The notes under the pieces are model-generated. The model did no database searches. It had not been told where the DNA came from and saw only the letters and a list, made by a program, of their open reading frames with translations. The position numbers were made by a program, and so were the translations under genes. Shown here one piece after another: positions 8,825 through 17,129 of a stretch of DNA of 64,000 nucleotides; the stretch's first letter is position 1; every line of letters begins with the position of its first letter. Location of the stretch: assembly GCA_944388955.1 (NCBI GenBank), contig CALXKJ010000003.1, positions 62,001-126,000 of the forward strand, in the 5' to 3' direction. This stretch comes from an uncultured Spirochaetaceae bacterium (GTDB lineage: Bacteria > Spirochaetota > Spirochaetia > Sphaerochaetales > Sphaerochaetaceae).

Positions 8825-11065
8825 TTATTCTTTATTATTCAAGAAATTATCTTTATACACCTTGGGAGTGACGCCCATTTGCTTGCTGAAGTTGCGATAG
8901 AATGTATTGACGCCTCCGAATCCAGTGAGCTCCGCAATCTGCTCATTGCTGTAATCTGTTTTCTCAAGATATCTGATTGCCGCTTCGATTCTTATCTTCC
9001 TGAGATATTCGGCAAAAGAGACACCGGTCTGCTCTTTCAGGAACTGTGAAAGGTATTTCTCTGAAATTCCCATATCGCTAGCGACAGAGAATGCGGATAA
9101 TCCAGCTTCACTGAAATGCTCATTCATGTAGACAATGATACGGTCCCTGAGCTCCTCATTGTGGCTCTTCTTGCGGTCATGGAATGCACGCTCTATCTCT
9201 TCTGCCCTGATTCTGAAGTATCCGACCATCGTTTCTGTATTCATCTGCCGTATACGGGAGGCCGCATCCTCTGCCATAAGATTGCTGGTACTGCCGGAAA
9301 CTGATGAGAAGACATTATCGATAGCGTAGAAGATCCTTTCCTTCCATTTCTCGAACATGAATGGATTCTTCTCCAGCTTGCCTTCAATCTCATCAAGGAC
9401 ATGACTGACGCTATCTCCTTTGCCGCATGAAAGGAATGCGGATAGCTTCTCAAGCACATCGAGACTGACAGGATTCTCATCATCGAGTTCAAGAGATGAA
9501 TCATATTCCTTGATTATAGTCTCCGCCTCATCTGCATAGAGAGAGCGCTCTATGCGTCTCGCCTCTTCAAAGGCACTGTCAATTCTATAGAGATCGCTGA
9601 AAATGCGGCTGATGCCTCCATGAATCACAGCCCCCTGCGATGAGGAGATAGCTATAGCAGACTCCGTTATCTCCTGAAAAAGTCCGGAATCATTTTCAAG
9701 AGAGAAGATGAAAACTTCGTTACCATCTCCGTCATGGACACTCCTGAATGTCAATTCCTTCTCCGACAGAGATGCAGATAGAGCCATGATGATTCTCTCA
9801 TATCCATCTTCCTCATTGCATAGCACTCTTATTACAGCCACTGCATAAAACGGGCTTTCATAACCGGAAAGACGTATGAACTGAGCCTTATCATGATCAT
9901 CATGTATTCCGAATTCAATAAGATGGAGAAGATTTATAGCAGCATTCTGCTTCGATAGCTCCTCCAGTTTTTTTCTGTACTCCTCTCCTTCATCCTTTAT
10001 CTTCTGGATGCTTGTGGAAAGAATCGCGTACTCGTTTCCGTTATCTATCGTATCATCACGCTCAAGCACTTCGGAGTATATATGCCTGAAACCACCGAAT
10101 CGCCGGAGACTGAATGTTATTGAAAGCACAATAGCAAGCAGAAGACCGCCGATGACATAGATTGCTAATATCCTGATTACAGGATACATCTGATTCCAGA
10201 TATAATCTTCCGACACTCCCGCGATGATTCTCCATCCAATTGAAGAAACGGAATCAGTTGTGATGAAATAGCCAGGAACCTGGGAGCCATCAGAGATATA
10301 CTCTTCAAAACCTTCCGGGATATCACCATAGGAGAGAAGATTCTCCCCCGCACTCGAGTAGATCGAAAGGAATGAGTAATCCCGGATACTTGGATCGAGA
10401 ATCCTCTCAGCCACACTATCAGGATCAAGGACAAAGACCATTATATACTGCGGCTTGCCATAGATTCCTTCAGTGCTCAACAGGAAAAGGATAGGATTAT
10501 CAATAGCCACACTCTTGTCATTGAGCGTGAAACTCAGCCTGTCTATAGCTATATACTGCAATCCTCCGGGATATGACTGGAAGAGAAGCGAGCGGAAATC
10601 GTCACCGCTTTCGATACGTCTGCCACCAGCTTCCGCTTGCATCAAAGAGCCGTAATAATCAGAAAAATCAAGGGTGTCAGGACCGGAGGAAAGGAATATG
10701 TCATTGTTTCTGAAAAGCACAAAAGCGTAGGAAAAATCATCGATAATGATTCCAGCTTCAGCAAAGACATCCCCTGTCTCCAGAAGCGATAGAACAGCCC
10801 GGCTGCTGTCATCACCATCGCGGAAGAATGATAGCTGCCCGAGATTCCCGCTGCCTATAAGCATTCTATTCATTATCGTGATATCAGAGATGCTGTCAGC
10901 GATATCAGCAATCCCACGCTCTTTCGTGACATTCCAGCGCGAAAGCATGTCTGAGCGTATGATTCTGAATGAAGAGACTGCAACAAGAAACGAGCACATG
11001 AACATGATGAGAAAACCTGCAAGATAGATTGCAAGGAATCGGAAGAAAAGTGTTCTGAGCTTCAA
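8825..11065 (-). CDS. membrane-anchored AraC-family regulator with extracytoplasmic sensor
   Basis: A 746-residue one-component regulator. One membrane segment lies at about 10-32 and another at about 292-318, framing a periplasmic sensor of roughly 260 residues. A cytoplasmic linker follows, and the C-terminal 100 residues are an AraC-type double helix-turn-helix (ISEKYLSQFLKEQTG and LTGFGGVNTFYRNFSKQMG). This is the YesM/YesN-like sensor-plus-AraC layout often next to LplABC systems, so it probably activates the downstream operon when its sugar is sensed. The start is a TTG with GGAGG 7 nt upstream. A good promoter lies 25-50 nt upstream. Confidence 0.85.
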   Translation of the reverse strand: MKLRTLFFRFLAIYLAGFLIMFMCSFLVAVSSFRIIRSDMLSRWNVTKERGIADIADSISDITIMNRMLIGSGNLGQLSFFRDGDDSSRAVLSLLETGDVFAEAGIIIDDFSYAFVLFRNNDIFLSSGPDTLDFSDYYGSLMQAEAGGRRIESGDDFRSLLFQSYPGGLQYIAIDRLSFTLNDKSVAIDNPILFLLSTEGIYGKPQYIMVFVLDPDSVAERILDPSIRDYSFLSIYSSAGENLLSYGDIPEGFEEYISDGSQVPGYFITTDSVSSIGWRIIAGVSEDYIWNQMYPVIRILAIYVIGGLLLAIVLSITFSLRRFGGFRHIYSEVLERDDTIDNGNEYAILSTSIQKIKDEGEEYRKKLEELSKQNAAINLLHLIEFGIHDDHDKAQFIRLSGYESPFYAVAVIRVLCNEEDGYERIIMALSASLSEKELTFRSVHDGDGNEVFIFSLENDSGLFQEITESAIAISSSQGAVIHGGISRIFSDLYRIDSAFEEARRIERSLYADEAETIIKEYDSSLELDDENPVSLDVLEKLSAFLSCGKGDSVSHVLDEIEGKLEKNPFMFEKWKERIFYAIDNVFSSVSGSTSNLMAEDAASRIRQMNTETMVGYFRIRAEEIERAFHDRKKSHNEELRDRIIVYMNEHFSEAGLSAFSVASDMGISEKYLSQFLKEQTGVSFAEYLRKIRIEAAIRYLEKTDYSNEQIAELTGFGGVNTFYRNFSKQMGVTPKVYKDNFLNNKE

Positions 11066-11088
11066 ATGCAGACCTCCGGACTGCCTTG

Positions 11089-11118
11089 ATTATACCCAGA
11101 TGGTCCAGAATATGAAAA
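11089..11118 (-). promoter_or_regulatory. promoter of the AraC-type regulator gene
   Basis: On the minus strand a -35 TTTTCA (11113-11118), an 18-nt spacer and a perfect -10 TATAAT (11089-11094). The start site would be near 11082, giving a short leader that contains the GGAGG site. Confidence 0.6.
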
Positions 11119-11231
11119 GAGTAAAACCAATCCCTATCTCATCTTGATCATTTGCCTGCTTCAGGGTTTCCAGCGATAACGCAGATATAAAAAGAATCTG
11201 CCAATAAGCGATGTATATCTGAATTTCTTTT

Positions 11232-11272
11232 TTCAAAACGATAGCAGAGCTTAGCGGTAGTTACGTTTTGAA
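11232..11272. repeat. inverted repeat between slyX and the regulator gene
   Basis: Perfect 9-bp arms TTCAAAACG (11232-11240) and CGTTTTGAA (11264-11272) around a 23-nt centre. A T-run precedes it on the plus strand, so neither strand has U after the stem and it is not a normal terminator. Function unknown. Confidence 0.4.
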
Positions 11273-11293
11273 GCTGCTTATTTGCAAGGTAAA

Positions 11294-11494
11294 TCAATAG
11301 TGAGGGGGTCTTCTGTTCGGCCTTGCTTCACCCGATTCCTCTATCAAATCCTCCACCTTCTTCTCAAGAAACTCTATGCGCTTCTCAAGAAGGACAATGG
11401 ATTTTCCCTGATCGATTATCACATCATTAAGCTCGGCATTCTGGCTTTCAAGATAGCTTATCTTTATCTCAAGTCTCTCGATATCATCATTCAT
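11294..11494 (-). CDS. slyX: SlyX family protein
   Basis: A 66-residue coiled-coil protein. Heptad leucines/isoleucines run through residues 5-55, the central LNDVIIDQGKSI segment and the terminal RPPHY match the SlyX family, whose members almost always end in PPHY. The family function is not known. It is divergent from the WYL gene and upstream of the AraC regulator. No Shine-Dalgarno site is obvious before the ATG. Confidence 0.75.
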   Translation of the reverse strand: MNDDIERLEIKISYLESQNAELNDVIIDQGKSIVLLEKRIEFLEKKVEDLIEESGEARPNRRPPHY

Positions 11495-11594
11495 GGCTCA
11501 ATCCTAGCTTTCACTTCTGTTTTCTTCAAGGAAAATTACTGCAACAAAGATGCAACACTGTGCTTTATCTGGTATCATTTCTGAAGGAGTGCTT

Positions 11595-12557
11595 ATGAAA
11601 GGTGAACGCGTTGCACAGCTGGAGCTCCTTCTCCGGTCTCATCCAGAAGGAATCAGACGAGCAGAGATAGCAAGACGCCTTGGCGTACACAGATCCACGA
11701 TATCAAGATATGTATCTGTACTTTCAGAAAGAATGGATATCTATGAGGAAAACAACCTCATAAAACTCAGAGACAGGGATGAGGAATCATCACCTATGGA
11801 GCTTTCAGTCTATGAAAGCCTGGCATTCAACATGGGCGCAGAAGCTCTTGTCTCCAGCGCGGAGTTCGCGAATCCCCATCTCGCATCGGGGCTAAGGAAG
11901 CTTGCGATGAATCTCCGCTCCTACGCGCCGCGTATCAGCGACAACGCCTTGTTCCTGGCAGATAAAATCGATAAGGAAGTACAGAAGAACAGGAATCTCT
12001 CCGGTCATTACAATCAGATTCTCGAGGTGCTCATCGACTGCTGGGTCTCCGGACATCTTGCAAGACTATCGACAACACTTCCAGATAACGAGGAAATCGA
12101 GATAGCACCCTACTTCATCGGTTATAAAGATGAGGGCGAAGGCAGAAAGCCTATAACAGTCACAGGCCGTCTCAGGCACACGAAGGACATCATCACATTC
12201 GATATCTCTTCCATAACAGAGGCGAGAATGCTTGATGAGACATACACCATCCCAGATAATCTCAAACCATTCCTCCATAGCACAGAGAAAAAATATGATG
12301 CTATCGACATGATTCCACTCAAGCTGTGGCTCAGCGAGAAGAGCGCGCTCAACTCCTTCAGGGAAGTCATCCATGACACCCCGCTTCTTGAAAAAGCACA
12401 GAATGGCAGCTGGATATGCACTATGAAAGCTGAGAATTCAATCGAGCTGATGCTGAGAATCATCCAGAGCGGGACATCTGTTCGGGTTCTGGAGCCCGAA
12501 AGCTTCAGAAGAAAGCTTATAAGTCTGCTTGACAGTATTCTCAGGATGTACCGCTGA
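11595..12557 (+). CDS. WYL-domain transcriptional regulator with N-terminal HTH
   Basis: A 320-residue regulator. Residues 1-60 form a winged helix (IARRLGVHRSTISRYVSVL), and a WYL-like sensor domain lies around 140-220 (EIAPYFIGYKDE, VTGRLRHTKDIITFDIS). WYL domains usually bind a small ligand or nucleotide and control DNA binding. The start at 11595 has AAGGAG 8 nt upstream. Its stop overlaps the ATG of the response regulator by one base (TGATG), so it is the first gene of a WYL-response regulator-kinase operon, an uncommon combination. Confidence 0.75.
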   Translation: MKGERVAQLELLLRSHPEGIRRAEIARRLGVHRSTISRYVSVLSERMDIYEENNLIKLRDRDEESSPMELSVYESLAFNMGAEALVSSAEFANPHLASGLRKLAMNLRSYAPRISDNALFLADKIDKEVQKNRNLSGHYNQILEVLIDCWVSGHLARLSTTLPDNEEIEIAPYFIGYKDEGEGRKPITVTGRLRHTKDIITFDISSITEARMLDETYTIPDNLKPFLHSTEKKYDAIDMIPLKLWLSEKSALNSFREVIHDTPLLEKAQNGSWICTMKAENSIELMLRIIQSGTSVRVLEPESFRRKLISLLDSILRMYR

Positions 12558-14143
12558 TGTATTCGATACTCTTTGTGGATGATGAGGATGAAGCAAGAAA
12601 AGCCATAAAGGAATTCACGCCTTGGAGTGACTATGGATTTGAAACTCCTCGTGAAGCCTCTAATGGACGCGAGGCGCTGGAGATGATTGATGACAATCTT
12701 CCTGATGTGATCATCACAGATATCAGGATGCCATATATGGACGGGATCGAGTTCATTGAGAAAGTCCGTACCGAATACTCATCCTCTGTCGATGTCATAA
12801 TCCTCTCAGGCTATGATGAATTCACATTCGCGCAGACGGCGATGAGACTGAATGTCGCAGATTATGTCCTCAAGCCAGTAAGCATCGAATCGATGAAGGA
12901 AGTGCTGAAAAGGACGAAGGAAAGACTTGATCAGGACAGGGCGAAAGTCTCTGACATGGCAAAGCTTGAAGCATTCTACAACAGTACCATAGACCTCTAT
13001 AGAGAAAAATTCCTTGTCTCATTGATCTTCCCGGCGCGTAAATCAGAGGATTCATTCATTTCCGAGAAAGCAAAGGAATACAATCTCCCTCTCAGTGGCA
13101 ATCTCTTCGCCGTCTCTGTTATAGATTTGCCTCAGGAAACACTATCATCAGTCGCGGTAAGGGAAGTTATCGAGGATGCTGTGAAAAAGAGGAATGATAT
13201 CATCTGCTTCCAATACGAAAGCCAGATTGTCCTCATCTTCATCTCTGATATGGAGAAAAGCTTCTCCACCCTCTTCTCCCGCCAGATATTCAGAACGCTT
13301 TCCATGATGCAATCTGAATTCATCCATTACTTCTCACGCTCATTCTACATAGGTCTCGGCGAGATCGTGACATCAGCTGCAATGCTTCCAGATTCATACA
13401 AAAGCGCGATGATAGCCCTGAATTACTCATCAATATATCCAGAACAGCACATCATTGACATAAGGGACGTTGAATCATCAGAGAGCATCAGCAAGAGTCA
13501 TACTGGAGAGAACCGCTCAGAGCTTGTCATGGCTATCAAATTCGGCAACGCAGAAGATACAGAGAAGGCTGTTCATCCTTTCTTTCAGGGCATCACAGAG
13601 ACAGAGAACATCCAGAATACTGTACTGTCCGTATTGACGATAATCTCTGAGATATGCTCATCGTATGGTAAGAACATCGCAACGCTGCTGGATGGAGAGG
13701 ATTTATTTCTTGCCCTGTCACACGCAAACACGCTCTCAAGGGCGGAAAGCCTCGTCACGAAGCTCGCGATAGCAGCCAATAAAGCAGCATCCGGCATAAG
13801 AGAGAATTCACGTATCCAGTTTGTCGAAAATGCGAAACGTATCATAAAGGAAAAATACAGTGACCCTCTCTTAGGTCTGGATCAGATAGCAGAAGAGACC
13901 TCGGTTTCTCCCGCCTACTTCTCGACGACATTCAAAAAAGAGACAGGACTGTCATTCGTGCAGTATCTCACGAACATCCGCCTTGAGAAAGCCAAGGAAA
14001 TGCTCAGGAACAGTGACGCGAAGACTTATGAGATAGCGGAAATGACAGGATTCTCAGAGCCTAATTACTTCTCTTTCACATTCAAGAAAAACGTGGGAGT
14101 ATCACCTTCACAATACAGGGGGGTGGAAGTGAGGAAGAAGTGA
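12557..14143 (+). CDS. YesN-type response regulator, receiver plus AraC HTH
   Basis: A 528-residue two-component regulator. The receiver domain (1-120) has acidic pair D8-D9, phospho-acceptor D55 in ITDIRMP and lysine in LKPVS. A middle region of about 290 residues of the YesN type precedes a C-terminal AraC double HTH (SVSPAYFSTTFKKETG; TGFSEPNYFSFTFKKNVG). It likely controls a carbohydrate operon, with the adjacent polysaccharide locus or the mgl operon as the nearest candidates. It is coupled at both ends: TGATG with the WYL gene and a 4-nt GTGA overlap with the kinase. Confidence 0.88.
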   Translation: MYSILFVDDEDEARKAIKEFTPWSDYGFETPREASNGREALEMIDDNLPDVIITDIRMPYMDGIEFIEKVRTEYSSSVDVIILSGYDEFTFAQTAMRLNVADYVLKPVSIESMKEVLKRTKERLDQDRAKVSDMAKLEAFYNSTIDLYREKFLVSLIFPARKSEDSFISEKAKEYNLPLSGNLFAVSVIDLPQETLSSVAVREVIEDAVKKRNDIICFQYESQIVLIFISDMEKSFSTLFSRQIFRTLSMMQSEFIHYFSRSFYIGLGEIVTSAAMLPDSYKSAMIALNYSSIYPEQHIIDIRDVESSESISKSHTGENRSELVMAIKFGNAEDTEKAVHPFFQGITETENIQNTVLSVLTIISEICSSYGKNIATLLDGEDLFLALSHANTLSRAESLVTKLAIAANKAASGIRENSRIQFVENAKRIIKEKYSDPLLGLDQIAEETSVSPAYFSTTFKKETGLSFVQYLTNIRLEKAKEMLRNSDAKTYEIAEMTGFSEPNYFSFTFKKNVGVSPSQYRGVEVRKK

Positions 14144-15897
14144 AGAGAAAAGCCCTTTCTATACAGACATTATTCTCCACTTCTATGGCCATGATGATAG
14201 CATCCTCGATTCTCATCATCGGCAGTTTCCTCAGTTTCTTCTTCTCAAAGGCAATAGAAGGCACAGTGCTGACTTCCACTGAAGAGATAGTCACACAGGT
14301 AAACAACAACCTCAATTTCTATATCTCAGATATCATAGGGGTCTCAGACTACGCGAGGAATCTTTCACGTTCTACATCAAATCTAGCAGCCGATGATATA
14401 AAGCTGAGGCTGGAAGCTCTTGTGGATTCGCGTGATGACCTTATCAGAATAACAGTCTTCGATATGAATGGAGATACGATAGTCTCCACTGAATCCGGAA
14501 AGACATGGGATAGGAATGCCGTCATGAGCGAAAAGTGGTTTCAGAGGGCAAAGGATGGGGAAGGTGATTTCTTCTTCACAGGACCTCACACACAGACACT
14601 TTCCGCATCAGATGACATTGTCATTTCATACTCGACCATCATAAATTACGGAGACATAAACAGAGAGACTTCTCCAGCGGTGCTTCTCATCGATCTTAAC
14701 TTCAACGCAGTCTCAAATCTTTCCGAGAACGTCAATCTCTCATCATCTGGGTATATCTACATCATCTCAAACGATGGGAACATCGTCTATCATCCGATGC
14801 AGAATCTCATAGAGCGCGGTGATTTCACCGAAGATCTCGAAAGTGTGAATGAGAATGTGTATGGCACATATATCTCTGAATTCGAAGGAAGCAAGCGCCT
14901 TACGATAATCCAGACAGTAAATCAGACAAGATGGAGGATTGTAGGAGTGGCATTCATGGATGAGCTTCTCAATCCGCTTGTCCTCTTCAGAATCACGCTG
15001 ATTGTGCTGATTGTCACATCAATACTCATAGCGACAATCATATCGAAAAGTATCTCCATGCGCCTTACAAGGCCTCTGAGAGTCCTGGAGGCCGAGATGA
15101 GGGATATCGACTACAGAGTATCAGCAGGAATCCCCTCTCCAAGGCACGCTTCAAAAGAAGTGCTTTCGCTCTATAAGTCATTCAACTCCATGCTGCAGCG
15201 AATCAATGAACTCGTGGAGAAAGTGAAGAATACAGAAGCTGTAAAAAGACAGCGCGAGCTTGACGCTCTTCAGGCAAAGATCAATCCTCACTTCCTATAT
15301 AACACGTTAGATAGCGTTGTATGGATGGCGGAGAGCGGCAATAGCCATGGCGTTGTGAAGATGGTGACATCGCTCGCAAGTCTTTTCAGGATATCAATCG
15401 CGAAGGGCCATGATATCATTACACTGAAAGAGGAGCTATCGCATGTGAGAAGCTATCTCGATATCCAGTCCATGCGCTATAAGGATAAGTTCAGCTTCAC
15501 GATAAATCTTCCGGAAGAACTCGAGGACAGACCTACTATAAAGCTCATTGTCCAGCCGATTGTGGAGAATTCAATCTATCACGGCATCAAATATCTGCAG
15601 GAAGAAGGCAATATCAGCATTATTGTGAAAGAAGGCGGGGAAAATGACATCATCATATCCGTCCGCGATAATGGTATCGGAATGACAGAAGAAACTGTGG
15701 CATCCCTTCTTACTGCGTCAGCAGAACATATCTCTGATGGGAATGGCATAGGACTGAGGAATATAGATGAGAGAATAAAGATATGCTATGGAAATGAATA
15801 TGGTCTCAGGATCACATCAGAGCTGGATGTCGGGACTGAAGTGACGATAAGGATTCCAAAACTCGATCCTATTCCGCCTGTCGTAATCAAGCGATGA
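14140..15897 (+). CDS. YesM-type sensor histidine kinase
   Basis: A 585-residue membrane kinase. The first membrane segment is at about 10-35, then a periplasmic Cache-type sensor to about 285, a second membrane segment (LFRITLIVLIVTSILIAT), a HAMP-like segment, and the His_kinase domain with INPHFLYNTLD and phospho-acceptor H384. The ATPase domain has N-box IVENSIYHGIKY and G-box DNGIGM / NGIGLRNIDER. The GTG start lies in a GTGA overlap with the response-regulator stop, preceded by GAGGAAGAA. It phosphorylates the YesN partner in response to an extracytoplasmic ligand, probably a sugar. Confidence 0.9.
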   Translation: MKRKALSIQTLFSTSMAMMIASSILIIGSFLSFFFSKAIEGTVLTSTEEIVTQVNNNLNFYISDIIGVSDYARNLSRSTSNLAADDIKLRLEALVDSRDDLIRITVFDMNGDTIVSTESGKTWDRNAVMSEKWFQRAKDGEGDFFFTGPHTQTLSASDDIVISYSTIINYGDINRETSPAVLLIDLNFNAVSNLSENVNLSSSGYIYIISNDGNIVYHPMQNLIERGDFTEDLESVNENVYGTYISEFEGSKRLTIIQTVNQTRWRIVGVAFMDELLNPLVLFRITLIVLIVTSILIATIISKSISMRLTRPLRVLEAEMRDIDYRVSAGIPSPRHASKEVLSLYKSFNSMLQRINELVEKVKNTEAVKRQRELDALQAKINPHFLYNTLDSVVWMAESGNSHGVVKMVTSLASLFRISIAKGHDIITLKEELSHVRSYLDIQSMRYKDKFSFTINLPEELEDRPTIKLIVQPIVENSIYHGIKYLQEEGNISIIVKEGGENDIIISVRDNGIGMTEETVASLLTASAEHISDGNGIGLRNIDERIKICYGNEYGLRITSELDVGTEVTIRIPKLDPIPPVVIKR

Positions 15898-16091
15898 CAA
15901 TCTTCACACAATCTACACATTGATTTCCTTACCGAAAGATACCACATAAAGCGTATAGATTATTGAGAGAGGATGTTCGCTATACCCCCTTCATTGCATC
16001 CGCTCTCCCACCCAATGGCAGGAAACTGAAAACAAACATAGAGTGGCTCGATAAGGAGGTGAAAGGAAAAACAAACTATTGCTCTGTCGAG

Positions 16092-16111
16092 GGCCGGCTG
16101 ATCCCCCGGCC
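16092..16111. terminator. GC-rich hairpin between convergent yesM and mglB-like genes
   Basis: Stem GGCCGG (16092-16097) and CCGGCC (16106-16111), 8-nt loop. TTTCATT follows on the plus strand; no U-run on the minus strand. It sits against the stop of the mglB-like gene and about 200 nt after yesM. The rest of 15898-16113 has a second, weaker stem (GAGAG/CTCTC) and no gene I can support. Confidence 0.45.
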
Positions 16112-16113
16112 TT

Positions 16114-17085
16114 TCATTGCATTCTTCGATGAGGTATCCAGACATATTTCCCGTCCATCTCATAGCCAATTGAGGATGAATCGGGATTTCCGTCTTCCGC
16201 AAGAATACATGCTATGTTATACGCAGCTCGGGCTTGGTTGTACGCGTCATTGTAGACAGTGCCGAGAAGAGTCCCATCCTCAAGCGCTTTTCTTCCCTGT
16301 GGAGTTCCATCAACACCTACAACAGGCATGAATGCACCATCCTGGAAATAGCCATATTCCTTTAATGCTTCTATTGCACCCAGTGCCATGTCATCATTGT
16401 TCGCAAATACAGCTTCAATCTGCTCACCGGATCTGTTGAGGAAATCAAGCATGACATCATAGCCCTTATCTTTCTTCCATTCTCCGGAGCTTTCATGGAG
16501 TTTTTCCAATGGGATACCTGCACTAAGAAGTGTTTCGATGAAATATTCAGTCCTTAATTCAGTATCCTGATGTCCTGTCTCACCTTTGATGATTACAAAC
16601 TGAAGGATACCATCACCGTTTTTATCAGCAGAAGGATGAGAGAGCCAGTATTCGGCAAGGATATCCGCAGCAATGGTACCGGCATCTTCTGCATGTGAGC
16701 CGACATAATAGACTTTTTCCCATCTTGCCATATCCTCTCTCACAGGCTCCCTGTTAAAGAAAACAAGCGGGACATCACTGCGTCTGCATTTCTCGATTAT
16801 AACCCCAGAAGCTGTCCGATCCACAGAGTTGACTATTATCGCGTCGTAGCCTTTATCAATGAAATCCTCTATCTCTGAATTCTGCTTCTGCTGTTTACCT
16901 TCAGCGTCGCATACTGTGACAGGAATGCCCTCAGCACTCAGCTCTGTGATTACATTCCTTACTTCTGTTATGAAAGAGTCATCAAAATCATAAATTGCTA
17001 CGCCGATCCTGGTTTCTTCCTCAGCACCGCCCGCAAAAAGCATCGTTGATATGAATATGAAAAGGAAAATAAGAGAGCGTTTCAT
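16114..17085 (-). CDS. canonical MglB-like galactose/glucose-binding protein
   Basis: A 323-residue periplasmic binding protein in standard type I order: TRIGVAIYDFDDSF (25-38) first, then VPLVFFNREP (105-114), the D-x-N-x-D-G calcium loop (ADKNGDGILQF), FANNDDMALGA and VVGVDGTP. The signal peptide ends L-F-A-G-G with no cysteine. It is a paralogue of the permuted MglB at the head of the same operon. The ATG at 17085 lacks a Shine-Dalgarno and sits 4 nt after the U-run of a terminator; the frame is also open to an ATG at 17133 that overlaps the mglC stop as ATGA. A second ligand specificity or a sensing role is possible. Confidence 0.8.
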   Translation of the reverse strand: MKRSLIFLFIFISTMLFAGGAEEETRIGVAIYDFDDSFITEVRNVITELSAEGIPVTVCDAEGKQQKQNSEIEDFIDKGYDAIIVNSVDRTASGVIIEKCRRSDVPLVFFNREPVREDMARWEKVYYVGSHAEDAGTIAADILAEYWLSHPSADKNGDGILQFVIIKGETGHQDTELRTEYFIETLLSAGIPLEKLHESSGEWKKDKGYDVMLDFLNRSGEQIEAVFANNDDMALGAIEALKEYGYFQDGAFMPVVGVDGTPQGRKALEDGTLLGTVYNDAYNQARAAYNIACILAEDGNPDSSSIGYEMDGKYVWIPHRRMQ

Positions 17086-17089
17086 TCTG

Positions 17090-17120
17090 AAAAAAGGAGA
17101 AGCCGGATACCGGCCTCTCC
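17090..17120 (-). terminator. intrinsic terminator/attenuator between mglC and the second mglB
   Basis: On the minus strand: GGAGA-G-GCCGG, loop TAT, CCGGC-T-TCTCC, then TTTTTT. Ten base pairs with one mismatch followed by six U, a textbook intrinsic terminator. It lies between the mglC stop (17130) and the signal-peptide ATG (17085), inside the longer reading frame that starts at 17133. Confidence 0.8.
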
Positions 17121-17129
17121 TGTTGTCTA

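Noticed and set aside
11232-11272. Inverted repeat considered as slyX terminator
   Set aside because: On the minus strand the stem is followed by A residues, not U; it is kept only as an unexplained inverted repeat.
15963-16331. 122-codon plus-strand frame after yesM
   Set aside because: Most of it overlaps the mglB-like gene in antisense; no domain and the start region is part of hairpins.
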